Source: Haloglomus salinum
GTDB taxonomy: Archaea > Halobacteriota > Halobacteria > Halobacteriales > Haloarculaceae
Assembly: GCF_024298825.1 (NCBI RefSeq)
Contig: NZ_CP101153.1
Coordinates: 434,001-498,000 of the forward strand
Length of the DNA stretch: 64,000 nt
Direction: 5' to 3'
A program made the translations under genes and the position numbers. The notes beneath the pieces were generated by a model, which had not been told where the DNA came from, made no database searches, and saw only the letters and a list, made by a program, of their open reading frames with translations. Shown here one piece after another: positions 33,416 to 41,726 of the stretch; within the stretch, counting starts at the first letter, position 1, and every line of letters starts with the position of its first letter.

Positions 33416-33760
33416 ATGTCAGCGCAGAACTGTTCTATCCGGTCTCTGATGTGTCTCGGCACACGGCGGCACGGGGTGACGCTGGCGCCGCGGTGGGTGG
33501 CCGAGGCCGGACTGGAGGTTGGCGAGGCAATCGGTATCGACCGTGGAACCGGGAAGTACACCGAGCGCGGCGCGACGCTCTATCTCGGCGACTACGACCC
33601 GGACGTGGTGGACTACGAGCGGACGCTCGGCGAGTGTGGAGACTCGGTCGCGGTGACGCTGCCGCCCGGCATCCGCGAGTGGCTCGATGCCGAGCTGAAG
33701 GAGTCGCTCTATCTCATGCGGACGGCCGACGGCGAGGACATCCTCGTCGAGGCGCCGTAG
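33416..33760 (+). CDS. Tandem AbrB/MazE-like regulator
   Basis: 114 residues with two similar halves. The second (about 77-114, GDSVAVTLPPGIREWLDAELKESLYLMRT) has the swapped-hairpin AbrB pattern of strand, PP/P-x-x-R-E loop, and strand. The first (about 15-55, RRHGVTLAPRWVAEAGLEVGEAIGIDRG) is a more divergent copy. Such proteins bind DNA as dimers or as pseudo-dimers. It is divergent from the membrane operon with the 11-bp array between them, so it is the natural candidate for the array's ligand. Confidence 0.65.
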   Translation: MSAQNCSIRSLMCLGTRRHGVTLAPRWVAEAGLEVGEAIGIDRGTGKYTERGATLYLGDYDPDVVDYERTLGECGDSVAVTLPPGIREWLDAELKESLYLMRTADGEDILVEAP

Positions 33761-34013
33761 ATCGATCTCTCAGCAGGAGTCTGCTCATCTGCTCCGGCGT
33801 TGGCATAAGCGCCGTGCTGAATATAGAGGATGAGTCCATCAAACGCCCAGGTTGAATTCACGGATTCTCGTAGAGGAACAGCCGTTACAATGCGCTCGAT
33901 TTCGTTTCTCGACAGGTCGTGGTCGACGGCGGTGTGAGCCGGCTAAAAGGTTCCGCCGGACGACGGTTTCTGGCCCCGAAGGCCTTTATTCAGGCACTCC
34001 GCAAAGTGCGGGC
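33761..34013. other. Gap between the AbrB-like and lipoprotein genes
   Basis: About 250 bp without a convincing gene. Just before the lipoprotein start (about 33,980-34,005) there is ggcctttatt, a TATA-like stretch about 30 bp from the ATG, which would give a nearly leaderless transcript. Confidence 0.35.
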
Positions 34014-34457
34014 ATGCAACGGCGGACGTTCCTCCGAAGCGTCGTAGCAGCCACCGGAGTCGCCACCGCCGGCTGCAGTCTTGATTCCCGTCCGGATGGG
34101 ACGGCCACGCCTGACCCCGAACAGCGGACGCTCGACAGGGTCCGACTGAGTCACAGTTCCAGCGACGCCAAGCGGGTCTCGCTCCTTATCACGAGAGACG
34201 GGAGTACGGTGTACTGGCAGACGCTTGAACTCCCCTCCGCCGACGGACAGAGAACGAGGCAGAGTCTCACCGTTGAGCCGCCGGAGTACGAGCGGGCCCG
34301 TGGAGTCCACCACGTCTACGTGCGGAGCCTGACCGATGGGGTCCGGAACGACATCGCCATTGCCGAGTTATCCACCGAGGAGTGCTACCTCCTCAATGCG
34401 CGGGTAACGACCGACAGTATCGGGTTCAGTCAAAGCCTCAACATGGAACGCTGCTGA
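34014..34457 (+). CDS. Tat-exported lipoprotein
   Basis: 147 residues. The N-terminus QRRTFLRSVVAATGVATAGCS combines a twin-arginine motif with a lipobox (TAGC), the usual arrangement of haloarchaeal lipoproteins. The mature part (~125 residues) is beta-rich and acidic with no known domain. It stands alone with its own TATA-like element between the AbrB gene and the insertion sequence, and may be a cargo gene of the element. Confidence 0.7.
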   Translation: MQRRTFLRSVVAATGVATAGCSLDSRPDGTATPDPEQRTLDRVRLSHSSSDAKRVSLLITRDGSTVYWQTLELPSADGQRTRQSLTVEPPEYERARGVHHVYVRSLTDGVRNDIAIAELSTEECYLLNARVTTDSIGFSQSLNMERC

Positions 34458-34565
34458 CTGATTGTCACCACATGACACGGTCTTGGCTGCCTCGCCCCCG
34501 GCTCAGACTTCGTTTTGGACGGGGCCGTTTGTAACACTCAGAGATTCGGTTTCTCGTGACCGACT

Positions 34566-34574
34566 CGCGCCCTG
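34566..34574. repeat. Left 9-bp target duplication of the insertion sequence
   Basis: cgcgccctg occurs here and again at 35,509-35,517, directly outside the inverted repeats of the insertion sequence. It indicates a transposition event that was not followed by rearrangement. Confidence 0.7.
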
Positions 34575-35508
34575 GGGCTTGTTTAGACGCTTGAAATCGC
34601 ACGGTTCAGGTGGTGAGAGACTGCTCGATGTTTCTGACAGCGGCCTTTAGGACGATCTCTCGAAACTGACCGAACCACGTTCTGGCTTTAACAGTCGCGC
34701 CGAATCGCTTGCGAAGCGCGAAAAATATCGATTCGGCGATAGACCTCTGATGGTACGTTTCATCATCTATCCGAGCATTGTGAGCGGCATCAAGCGAGTA
34801 GAATTCACGGTGCTTGATTACTGGTCTGATGCCTTCTTTCCGCAGTTTATGACGAAGTTTGTCCCAGTCGAAGCCTTTGTCAGCGACCACAGTTCCCAAG
34901 CGATCAAGATTTCTCGTGAGGACTTGCCACGCGATCTGTGTGTCGTGTGGAAGGTTCATCGAGCAGTGTACGTCGAGGATTGCCCTCGTCGAGCAATCCA
35001 CGAGAAGCGTCGTTTTCACCGACTCAAACGTACCTTTGACACGTTTCGCGTAGTTATGGCTAGACGAGCGATGGGCGAGACTGGTAGAATCAATCGCCTG
35101 AATCTCTCCAGTATCAAATAGATTCACCGACAGCCGCAACAGCACTCGCCAGACCCGCATCTTCAGCTCCTGCTTCCGGGCACAAACCGTGGTAAAGTCG
35201 GGTAGCTCCTCGACCGTCAGTCCGAGTTTCTCCACGATATCAGGCATTTCACGGAGGATATCGAGGAATCGTCGGTATGGAAGGTCGAGATACTCGCGGA
35301 GGCCATGAAGAGCGACGATCACCCAATCAGCGTAGCCACCTTCACCTTTCCTGACAGGCTTGTTTTCGTCACTCCCGACAGCTTTTTGAGACAAAGCCAC
35401 ACATCGGTCGGTGAAGCGAGCGAGTTTCGAGGGCACATCGAACTCTGCTCGCTTCACTTCCACGAAATCCTGCCGTTCAGGCAATATTCCTAGCGTCTAA
35501 ACACGGCC
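34575..35508 (-). mobile_element. IS5-type insertion sequence (934 bp)
   Basis: Terminal inverted repeats of 17 bp match at 15 positions (left gggcttgtttagacgct; the right end reads ggccgtgtttagacgct on the other strand). Both ends are flanked by the 9-bp duplication cgcgccctg. It holds one transposase gene with lower GC than its surroundings. It appears intact and recent. Confidence 0.85.
34606..35484 (-). CDS. IS5-family DDE transposase
   Basis: 292 residues. The DDE triad can be placed at AIDSTSLAHRSSSH (D), VVADKGFDWDKL (D) and RSIAESIFFALRKRFG (E, the Y/R-x-x-E region). It cuts and joins the element's ends. The gene is complete, fills the insertion sequence and shows lower GC content than the host element. 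No frame break seen, so it is probably active. Confidence 0.9.
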   Translation of the reverse strand: MPERQDFVEVKRAEFDVPSKLARFTDRCVALSQKAVGSDENKPVRKGEGGYADWVIVALHGLREYLDLPYRRFLDILREMPDIVEKLGLTVEELPDFTTVCARKQELKMRVWRVLLRLSVNLFDTGEIQAIDSTSLAHRSSSHNYAKRVKGTFESVKTTLLVDCSTRAILDVHCSMNLPHDTQIAWQVLTRNLDRLGTVVADKGFDWDKLRHKLRKEGIRPVIKHREFYSLDAAHNARIDDETYHQRSIAESIFFALRKRFGATVKARTWFGQFREIVLKAAVRNIEQSLTT

Positions 35509-35517
35509 CGCGCCCTG
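35509..35517. repeat. Right 9-bp target duplication
   Basis: Second copy of cgcgccctg, pairing with 34,566-34,574. Confidence 0.7.
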
Positions 35518-35542
35518 TATTCAGCACGATTAGGTCGACCTG

Positions 35543-36151
35543 TCACGAGTACGTCGTTTGGTTCCCCATCACCTCGCCAATCCGCGCCTCGGTCGCTTCC
35601 TTCAGATACGGCTCGATAGCCGAGTAGTCGCTCCAGCCGCCGACCGACATCATCGTCCGCACGTCCCGGCCGCGCTCGACGAGGTGATAGGTCGCGAACG
35701 ACCGGCGGAGATCGTGACTGCTCACCGAGCGCCAGCGCTCCTCGCCCAGCTGGTCGGCGATGGCGTCGGTCGCGTTGTCGACCCAGCGCCGCACCGTCGG
35801 CGTCGAGCGTGGGACCCAGGGCTCGTCGCGGCCGAGGTCTCGCTCTCGCGTGTACTTGTTCAGGTCCTCGGCGACGCGGTCGGGCATCCAGGCGTCTCGT
35901 AGCTTCCGGGCGCCGCCCTCGGTGTTCTTGCCCCGAACCTCGAAGAGCCAGCACTCGCCCTCCTCGCTCCAGCGGAGATGCTTGTCGGCCGGGTAGGGTA
36001 CCTCGTGGGCCCGCAGGCCGCACCGCCCCATCAACTGGATGGCGACCTCGCGCATCCAGTCGTCGCGACCGGCCTCGCGTTCGAGCCGGGCGAGTTCGTC
36101 CTGGTCGAGCCAGCACTTCGTGACAGAGCCGGAGTCATCCACGCGAACCAT
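35543..36151 (-). CDS. Short tyrosine recombinase (catalytic domain only)
   Basis: 202 residues from the ATG at 36,151 (upstream frame codes poorly). The catalytic set is visible: Arg in RCGLRAHEV, Lys in VRGKNTEGG, His-x-x-Arg in SSHDLRRSFATY, the Trp of VGGWSDYSAI (at the usual His/Trp position) and Tyr in IEPYLKEAT. It lacks most of the N-terminal core-binding domain of full-length integrases. It lies in the middle of the element, away from either att site, so it may resolve multimers, invert a segment, or be the integrase of a nested older element. Confidence 0.85.
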   Translation of the reverse strand: MVRVDDSGSVTKCWLDQDELARLEREAGRDDWMREVAIQLMGRCGLRAHEVPYPADKHLRWSEEGECWLFEVRGKNTEGGARKLRDAWMPDRVAEDLNKYTRERDLGRDEPWVPRSTPTVRRWVDNATDAIADQLGEERWRSVSSHDLRRSFATYHLVERGRDVRTMMSVGGWSDYSAIEPYLKEATEARIGEVMGNQTTYS

Positions 36152-36350
36152 GAGCGTCTTATCCAGAGTAGACGGGCACAAACCCTGCGGTGGGCGCGGT
36201 GATCGACGTAGGTTCACCCCGGATTCCGCGGATTCTTGAGCGGGAAGTGCAAGAACTCGCTTACGCTGATGCGGAAGACAGGGGACCGACATCTGTCCTG
36301 CGTAGTGGAAGGATTAACAACTGTGTGTCATGGGTGAGTAGGTATCCAAC
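36152..36350. other. Gap between the short recombinase and the 160-residue gene
   Basis: About 200 bp with no gene seen. The plus-strand stretch before 36,351 is AT-richer (gaaggattaacaactgtg) and probably holds the promoter of the following gene. Confidence 0.3.
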
Positions 36351-36833
36351 ATGCCGGAGAGCCTCCAACACGGTGACCCAGCAAGCCGTGAAATGGACGG
36401 GACGAAGCCGGTGACCGATTACGACTCGGAAACCGTGATGCTACGAGCGGAACGCCGTGATGAGGTTTATGTGCGTGAGTGGGTGAATCGATTCGATAAA
36501 TCAGCATACACTCCTAACCAATACACCGTACTGGAGCGCTCGAACCGATTCTACGGCCCGGAACTGCTCCTTCACAGTGAATCCGACGGGACCGATTTCA
36601 ATTATCTACTAACTGCACCGGGGCCCGACACGTACCTCTATCTCTGGGCAGCAGAGACAGATGACAAAAACCACCGTGAGGCCTGGTTCAAGACTGCAGA
36701 GGTCAAAGTCGCTTTTGCCGACACGCAGCCGACCTACGACCTTTGTCCAGAGTGTGGTGACCCAGTTCAGACCATCGAACACGAACAGATGGCAGCACTG
36801 GGTCGCTGCCCGGGGCCCGATCCCGACCTGTGA
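36351..36833 (+). CDS. Hypothetical protein with C-terminal zinc ribbon
   Basis: 160 residues (a later start at 36,393 is possible). The body is alpha/beta with many aromatic residues (NRFDKSAYTPNQYTVLERSN). The C-terminus has LCPECGDPVQTIEHEQ followed by a further Cys, a partial zinc ribbon. Codon and GC usage are clearly lower in GC than the neighbouring left arm. It is convergent with the 402-residue gene, only 2 bp apart. No family recognised. Confidence 0.55.
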   Translation: MPESLQHGDPASREMDGTKPVTDYDSETVMLRAERRDEVYVREWVNRFDKSAYTPNQYTVLERSNRFYGPELLLHSESDGTDFNYLLTAPGPDTYLYLWAAETDDKNHREAWFKTAEVKVAFADTQPTYDLCPECGDPVQTIEHEQMAALGRCPGPDPDL

Positions 36834-36835
36834 GG

Positions 36836-38044
36836 CTATTCCTCGGCCACGTTCGGCCCTTGTCCGTGGTCGAATCTTCCGCGCACCTGTTCGAAGGCGT
36901 CGAACATCTCCGGAGTGACTCCTGGCCGAGAACGGAGGTAGGCCATGATATCACTGCCTGCGTCAAGTTCGTCGCGGAGGTCATGGAGCGCGAGTGATAA
37001 CTGCTCTGCGTTGAACAGCTTCCGGCGGCGGCCCCGGATTCCGCTACTCACACCCTGTAGCTCATCCGCATCGAGACCCGATTCCGCCGGCCAGACCGAG
37101 TGGACCTCGTCGATGGGGACTTCCGCAAAGGCGATTGCCTCCCTATCGAACAGGCGGACGAAGTCCTCGTCCATCTGTGGAGCTTCTTCGCCCCCTTCCA
37201 TCTCACTGGGATCAACCTGGAGGCCGATGTGGTTCTCACCAATAATGTCGAATCCAACACCCGATGGGGCGAAGTTCATCGCGGGGCGGAAGCCGAGCGC
37301 CCCCTTTGGGCCGGTGGCATCAATGTTGATGCCGTAGAGTACAACATCCTCCTGCAGTCGGCGGGCACCGATATGCTCAGCTATCCGCCCCAGCATCGAT
37401 ACCTGTCGAGCTGCAGTGACCTTCCGGCCATTGAAATTGAGGCAGAATGCCTCTACTCCGAAGTCGTGATACTGTCGAAGTAGCTTCCCTGTCCGACTCC
37501 AGCCCGTCGGCGGCAGCGTCCCCATTACGGGTTTCTCAGAAAACCTCTCCTCACACTCCATGAGGATGCGCTCAATGCTAGCCAGGTATTCTTGGAACGG
37601 CGCGTCGAGGTCTTGTTCCGCCTCATCCTTCAGCATCTGTTTGACGAGGCGAGGCTGAAGTGGCAGCGTAAGCACGTCACTGAACGTGTCGATTACGCTC
37701 ATCAGCTGTTCTGCCTCCAGTGCTTCGATAGCCCTCGTTTCCTTGAACGCGAGGTGAACGAAGACCAAATCGTTCTCGCCGGCCTTCTTCACCTTGCTCG
37801 CGAGGGTATTGATCCATGATGGGTTGTCTCGCTTCCGCATATCACGGAGCTTCCCCGCGTCTACAGTCTGGTAGACCTCGGCGATTCCCTGTGCACTGTC
37901 TGCGAATTCGTCATCGCCAGTAGCCTTCGTGACCGGTAGAGCTTTGGCTGGTGTCTGGACAGTCTTTCCGTTGGTCTTGAGCTCTCGGCGAGGGAACAGA
38001 CCCTCCTCCGAAATCGTGAGTGTTGTCGTGTTGAAAGTAGTCAT
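36836..38044 (-). CDS. 402-residue hypothetical protein of low-GC cassette
   Basis: The protein has an alternating alpha/beta pattern (DLVFVHLAFKETRAIEAL, VLTLPLQPRLVKQML, EKPVMGTLPPTGWSRTGKLL, VEAFCLNFNGRKVT, VVLYGINIDATGPKG), which could be a TIM barrel as in tRNA-guanine transglycosylase-like enzymes, but no catalytic motif was confirmed. It forms a pair with the 82-residue gene just upstream (stop and start adjoin). The GC content is lower than in flanking regions, pointing to separate acquisition. Function unknown. Confidence 0.6.
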   Translation of the reverse strand: MTTFNTTTLTISEEGLFPRRELKTNGKTVQTPAKALPVTKATGDDEFADSAQGIAEVYQTVDAGKLRDMRKRDNPSWINTLASKVKKAGENDLVFVHLAFKETRAIEALEAEQLMSVIDTFSDVLTLPLQPRLVKQMLKDEAEQDLDAPFQEYLASIERILMECEERFSEKPVMGTLPPTGWSRTGKLLRQYHDFGVEAFCLNFNGRKVTAARQVSMLGRIAEHIGARRLQEDVVLYGINIDATGPKGALGFRPAMNFAPSGVGFDIIGENHIGLQVDPSEMEGGEEAPQMDEDFVRLFDREAIAFAEVPIDEVHSVWPAESGLDADELQGVSSGIRGRRRKLFNAEQLSLALHDLRDELDAGSDIMAYLRSRPGVTPEMFDAFEQVRGRFDHGQGPNVAEE

Positions 38045-38293
38045 CTATGTTACGGCCGCAGCCCTCAGCGTCTCTCGCACCGGATGCGCATGGTTTCGCA
38101 TCTGGGCTGTCTGGGCGAGGATTTCAGTTTCGCCCTGCGGCCCACCGCTAAGTGCCGACGGTGTGAGGACACCGATGCGGCGGAAATCAGGAGTGTCAAT
38201 CCATGCGGTGAACAGTGGGCTGACTATCCCGGGTGGCTGGGACCACCGGGACTCCGATACATCTTCCATATGGGATGTCATGTCACCGAGCAT
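38045..38293 (-). CDS. Small hypothetical protein, partner of the 402-residue gene
   Basis: 82 residues with no membrane segment or zinc motif. Its stop codon directly abuts the ATG of the 402-residue gene, so the two form an operon. It shares that gene's lower GC content. Possible antitoxin or immunity-type partner, but this is only inferred from the two-gene layout. Confidence 0.45.
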   Translation of the reverse strand: MLGDMTSHMEDVSESRWSQPPGIVSPLFTAWIDTPDFRRIGVLTPSALSGGPQGETEILAQTAQMRNHAHPVRETLRAAAVT

Positions 38294-38586
38294 CTAGTTT
38301 GACTGGGTCGGGTGGTAAAAACGGTGCCAAGGCGCAGTGGAAGTGAAAATATCCGCCCTAAAATCGCGATACAGCAGCAGTATTTCAAGTGGAACCGAAG
38401 GGGTTTGCTAAGGCACTCCATTCGGCCGGCCTAGTTATTATGGGGTTGCTAATCCAAATCTTATATCCAAGAACCCCGACATTTACTCGGTGATCTACCT
38501 CTCAGAACCCGGCGGCGACCTGCCGCCCAACGAGCGTCGTCGAGAGGTGCTCGCGCCGGAGCCTGCCGCGCAGTTGAAGCACTCGC
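38294..38586. other. AT-richer intergenic region
   Basis: About 290 bp with runs such as gtggtaaaaacgg and ctaatccaaatcttatatcc, the latter a plausible TATA region for plus-strand transcription. A 36-residue plus-strand frame from GTG 38,490 to 38,600 (VIYLSEPGGDLPPNERR...) could be translated but overlaps the zinc-finger gene on the other strand; I do not call it. Confidence 0.35.
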
Positions 38587-38715
38587 CTACGCTTCAGTGA
38601 CGCCGAGCACGGCCTGACACTCAGGACACGAGTACATCGACTTCGTCGCCGACCCGGTTTCGTCCAGCTCCGATACCATCAGTATCATCTCACCGCAGTG
38701 TGGGCATTCGGCCAT
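38587..38715 (-). CDS. Mini zinc-ribbon protein
   Basis: 42 residues with CPHCGEMIL and SCPECQAVLG separated by about 25 residues: a complete four-cysteine zinc ribbon. It has a hydrophilic hinge between the two knuckles. Together with the similar 38,767 gene it lies divergent from the Orc1/Cdc6 gene. Likely a nucleic-acid or protein adaptor. Confidence 0.65.
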   Translation of the reverse strand: MAECPHCGEMILMVSELDETGSATKSMYSCPECQAVLGVTEA

Positions 38716-38766
38716 ACGGTGGCTGGTAGCTGGGGGCGACCGGAAGAACCTGGCGCCGGCGCCGGC

Positions 38767-38922
38767 TCACGCCCCGGCGGCGTAGACGCCACCGCCGAGG
38801 ACGGCATCGCAACTCGGACAGCAGACCAGTGCCGTCCCGTCGGAATAGCTGTTCTCCGAGCTGTATTGGAACCAGTCTTCGACCGTCGACTCGCTGTAGC
38901 CGCATTCGGGGCAGTTCGGCAT
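38767..38922 (-). CDS. Mini zinc-ribbon protein, paralogue of the 38,587 product
   Basis: 51 residues with NCPECGYSES and VCCPSCDAVLGGG. The spacing and the CDAVLG/CQAVLG ending match the neighbouring 42-residue protein, so the two are paralogues. The gene is divergent from orc1/cdc6, with the ctccggaca repeats in between. Confidence 0.65.
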   Translation of the reverse strand: MPNCPECGYSESTVEDWFQYSSENSYSDGTALVCCPSCDAVLGGGVYAAGA

Positions 38923-39049
38923 ATCCTCGACCCCGGGCGGCGGGGTGAAAACCGGTTGGGTGACAGCAACTCGGTCGGCCCACCACTCCGGACACTTCGG
39001 ACACCGACGGGTGACAGTTAACACCGGGGGACGCATCGGCCACGGGCAG

Positions 39050-40057
39050 ATGATCGACGAGCCAGCCGTCTTCGACATCGAGGGGTTCGTCCCGAGCGAC
39101 GTGGTGCATCGGGACGGCCCGCTCGATGCCCTCTCGTCCTCGCTCGATGCCCTCCTCCACCACGGCACCGGCCGGCAGACGCACATCTTCGGGCCCTCCG
39201 GCGCGGGCAAGACCTGCATCGCCCGCTACGTGCTCGACCAGCTCGGAGATGAGCGCCCCCACATCCACGGGACCTACATCAACTGCTGGAACCACTACGC
39301 CACGAGCGCGTTGCTCTACCAGCTGGCCGCCGGCGTGGATGCGGTGGCTGACGTTCGCCCGGGAGCCGCGGCCCACGACGAGCTGCTCCAGCGGGTGCGT
39401 GAGGCCGACGACTTCGGCTACGTCGTCGTCCTCGACGAGGTCGACCAGATCGAGAGCCCGGATGTCCTCTACCAGCTGTATCGGATGCCCCACGTCCACT
39501 GCATCTACATCGCCAACGACGAGCAGGCGTTCTTCAGCCGGTTGGATGGCCGGATGGCCAGCCGACTGCGGACCGGCGAGATCGTCACGCTGGATCGCTA
39601 CACGCGCGAGGAGTTGCTCGCCATCCTCGACCGGCGGGCCGAGGCCGGGCTGGCGTTCGGCGCGACGACGGAGGCGTCGCTGGGCCGGATCGCCGAGCTG
39701 GCGGCCGGCGATGCCCGACTCGCCGTCGAGACGCTGTATCAGGCCGCCCGGAAGGGGCAGGCCCGTGGCCACGCCTCGATCACGGAGGCCGACATCCACG
39801 ACGCCGAGCCCGTCGCGCGGTCGGAGTTGCGACAGAAGACCCTCTCACAGCTGACGCGGCATCAGCGCATCCTGTTCGAGGCGCTCGAGGCGGCTGGTGA
39901 GCCACTCCAGATGGGGGCACTGGAGTCGGCGTATCGGGCCCGGGTGTCGAGTCCGCGGTCGACGAAGACGCTCCGGCGGTATCTCTCGAAGCTGGCGCAG
40001 TACAATCTGGTCGCCATCGAGGGTGAAACCAGCGGGCGGACGTACGAGGCGCAGTAG
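39050..40057 (+). CDS. orc: Orc1/Cdc6-type replication initiator
   Basis: 335 residues from the ATG at 39,050. The N-terminus EPAVFDIEGFVPSDVVHRDG is the family's lead-in. Walker A is GPSGAGKT (48-55), Walker B is YVVVLDEVDQI, and the C-terminal winged helix is LTRHQRILFEALEAAGEP...SPRSTKTLRRYLSKLAQYNLV. These proteins bind origin repeats and load the MCM helicase. Its presence implies that the element can replicate on its own when excised. It is shorter than chromosomal Orc1 proteins (~400+), as usual for plasmid copies. Confidence 0.92.
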   Translation: MIDEPAVFDIEGFVPSDVVHRDGPLDALSSSLDALLHHGTGRQTHIFGPSGAGKTCIARYVLDQLGDERPHIHGTYINCWNHYATSALLYQLAAGVDAVADVRPGAAAHDELLQRVREADDFGYVVVLDEVDQIESPDVLYQLYRMPHVHCIYIANDEQAFFSRLDGRMASRLRTGEIVTLDRYTREELLAILDRRAEAGLAFGATTEASLGRIAELAAGDARLAVETLYQAARKGQARGHASITEADIHDAEPVARSELRQKTLSQLTRHQRILFEALEAAGEPLQMGALESAYRARVSSPRSTKTLRRYLSKLAQYNLVAIEGETSGRTYEAQ

Positions 40058-40099
40058 GGGTCCCCGGCGTTGATGTACCCCGGGCAGGTAGGCGGCGCC

Positions 40100-40957
40100 A
40101 TGACTGCTGGCGCCCTCCGGCGGGTTGCGGACCCGACAGACACCGAAGCGGTTCGCGAGGCGTTCATCGCGACCTACGGGACCGCGAGCGAGACCGCCGA
40201 CGCGGCGACGCTGGTCGCCCAGTACGAGCGCGTCGTCGAGTACTGCGCGGAGCACCCGAACCAGGGCTCGGGCGCCGTCGCGACCGCGCTCGGCCTCCCA
40301 CGGAGCCGCATCCGGGCCTGGGTCGATAGCGATGGGCGCCCCGACGCGGTGCGCGGGGTCGAGACGCTGACCGAGCGCGGCTGGCTCCACCTTGCGTGGG
40401 ACGGCCCGACGCTCCGGGCGCTGGCCGGGCTCATCGTGTGGGTGGTCGTCGGCGGGTCGCTCCCGCGCCAGGGCTGGATGCCCGCGTTCTCGGTCGCCGA
40501 CGGGACCGAGCCCGACATCGAGCGGCTGGGCGACGTGCTCGGCCTGGAGTGGCGACAGCGCCACGACGACGACGGCCGCAGCGGCGTCGAGTGGGTGCCG
40601 GCACGGGATGGGTCGGTCCTGGGGCGGCTGCTCGCGGTGCTCGGGGCGCCGACCGGCGCCGGCGAGGGGCCCTCGCTCCCGCCGTGGCTGCTCCTGGAGG
40701 CGCCCCGAGCAGTGCGGTTGGATGCTGCCCGGGTGGCGGTGCGCCAGCGCGGGACGCCGCTCGACATCCCGACGATGCCGCTCCAGCTGGCCATGCACCG
40801 CGACGGCCCGCGCGAGGCTATCGTCCAGTTGCTGCGGTCGGTCGCGCCGCCGGATGGGGAGGTCCGGGTCGACGACGGTGGCAACATCCGACTCGACAGT
40901 CGGGCGGCGGAGTTGCTGGCCGCAGCGCCGCTGCTGGACGGGTATCTCCCGCGGTGA
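40100..40957 (+). CDS. HTH protein resembling an inactive LAGLIDADG enzyme
   Basis: 285 residues 42 bp downstream of orc1/cdc6. An N-terminal helix-turn-helix (GSGAVATALGLPRSRIRAWV, residues ~62-81) is followed by LRALAGLIVWVVVGGSLPRQGWMPAFSV, which has the shape of a LAGLIDADG helix and following strands, but with hydrophobic residues where the catalytic acid belongs. A second, weaker half may lie further on (REAIVQLLRSVAPPDGEVRV). I infer a DNA-binding protein derived from a homing endonuclease. Position suggests a role in replication or copy control. Confidence 0.55.
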   Translation: MTAGALRRVADPTDTEAVREAFIATYGTASETADAATLVAQYERVVEYCAEHPNQGSGAVATALGLPRSRIRAWVDSDGRPDAVRGVETLTERGWLHLAWDGPTLRALAGLIVWVVVGGSLPRQGWMPAFSVADGTEPDIERLGDVLGLEWRQRHDDDGRSGVEWVPARDGSVLGRLLAVLGAPTGAGEGPSLPPWLLLEAPRAVRLDAARVAVRQRGTPLDIPTMPLQLAMHRDGPREAIVQLLRSVAPPDGEVRVDDGGNIRLDSRAAELLAAAPLLDGYLPR

Positions 40958-41726
40958 CGCTGGCCGGCGCAACCGCTATCTATCGGGCGGTGAGGAGTCC
41001 GGGAGTCCCGCACGGGGCGGCCGATAATAGCGGGGGCTCCCCGCGGCTGGGGCGCTGGCCCGGCTCCACGCGCCCGATGGGAGCCCGTTGCCCGGGGCTC
41101 TCCATCAATCGCGTTCTCTGCAGTCGTCTCAGAGCCAGCAAACGGTGAGGATGGTTTATGCCGTCCGGGGGTGTCTGACCAGTCACCCACGGTGTCGCAG
41201 TGAGCCCGATGCGGCCGTGGGGAGGATCGGCGGCGGGGTTCCCGCCCGGGTCCCGACCCGCCGCCACCGCACCGCGGCCGGCTATATCCGGCCCGCGCGT
41301 CAAACCACCAGATAGCCTCAGCCTTTATACTCGCATCTCGAAGTGGCCAGTACGTTTATCAGGGCGTGGTAGCCCGGCGCAGTGCGATAGCGGCTAAACC
41401 GGCCGTTAATCGGCGGTTACGCGGCGCTCGCTGTGGTCTTCTGGATACCACACCGCCCGGAGACCGTGAGAGTGGCCGCGAGGGGCGCTGTATCTATCGG
41501 ATACTAATATCCCCGGGTGAATCCGGCTTCGAACTGGAATCAGCGAGAACGGCTCTACCGCCCGATAACGCGTCGTTAAAACACTGGTGCGAGAGCTAAA
41601 CCGCCCGTATCTTTATATGCATCCGTTGGATGGCTCAGGGTACGCGACCCGGGCGACGAGGTCACGCGGCGGACGGGCTCAGTTCCCGCCGCCTCGGCCA
41701 CGGGACCCGGGCGCGACACAACGACA
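40958..41726. other. 770-bp intergenic region between the orc1 operon and the pilins
   Basis: No convincing gene. It contains GC-rich inverted repeats (for example ggcggcggg/cccgccgcc at about 41,229-41,262) and three copies of a taaaccg-ccg motif: ctaaaccggccgttaa at 41,394, ctaccgcccgataac near 41,554 and ctaaaccgcccg at 41,596. TATA-like runs occur at cctttatac (~41,319) and ctttatatg (41,611). It is a candidate replication-origin or control region because it follows the initiator gene. Confidence 0.5.
41611..41619 (+). promoter_or_regulatory. TATA element of the pilin operon
   Basis: ctttatatg, preceded by a ctaaaccgcccg motif at the usual BRE/operator position. The first pilin ATG is ~108 bp downstream, implying a leader of about 85 nt. 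Confidence 0.5.

Noticed and set aside
41366-41599. 77-codon plus-strand open frame before the pilins
   Set aside because: Not acidic like other genes here, contains the taaaccg motifs, no good ribosome binding site.
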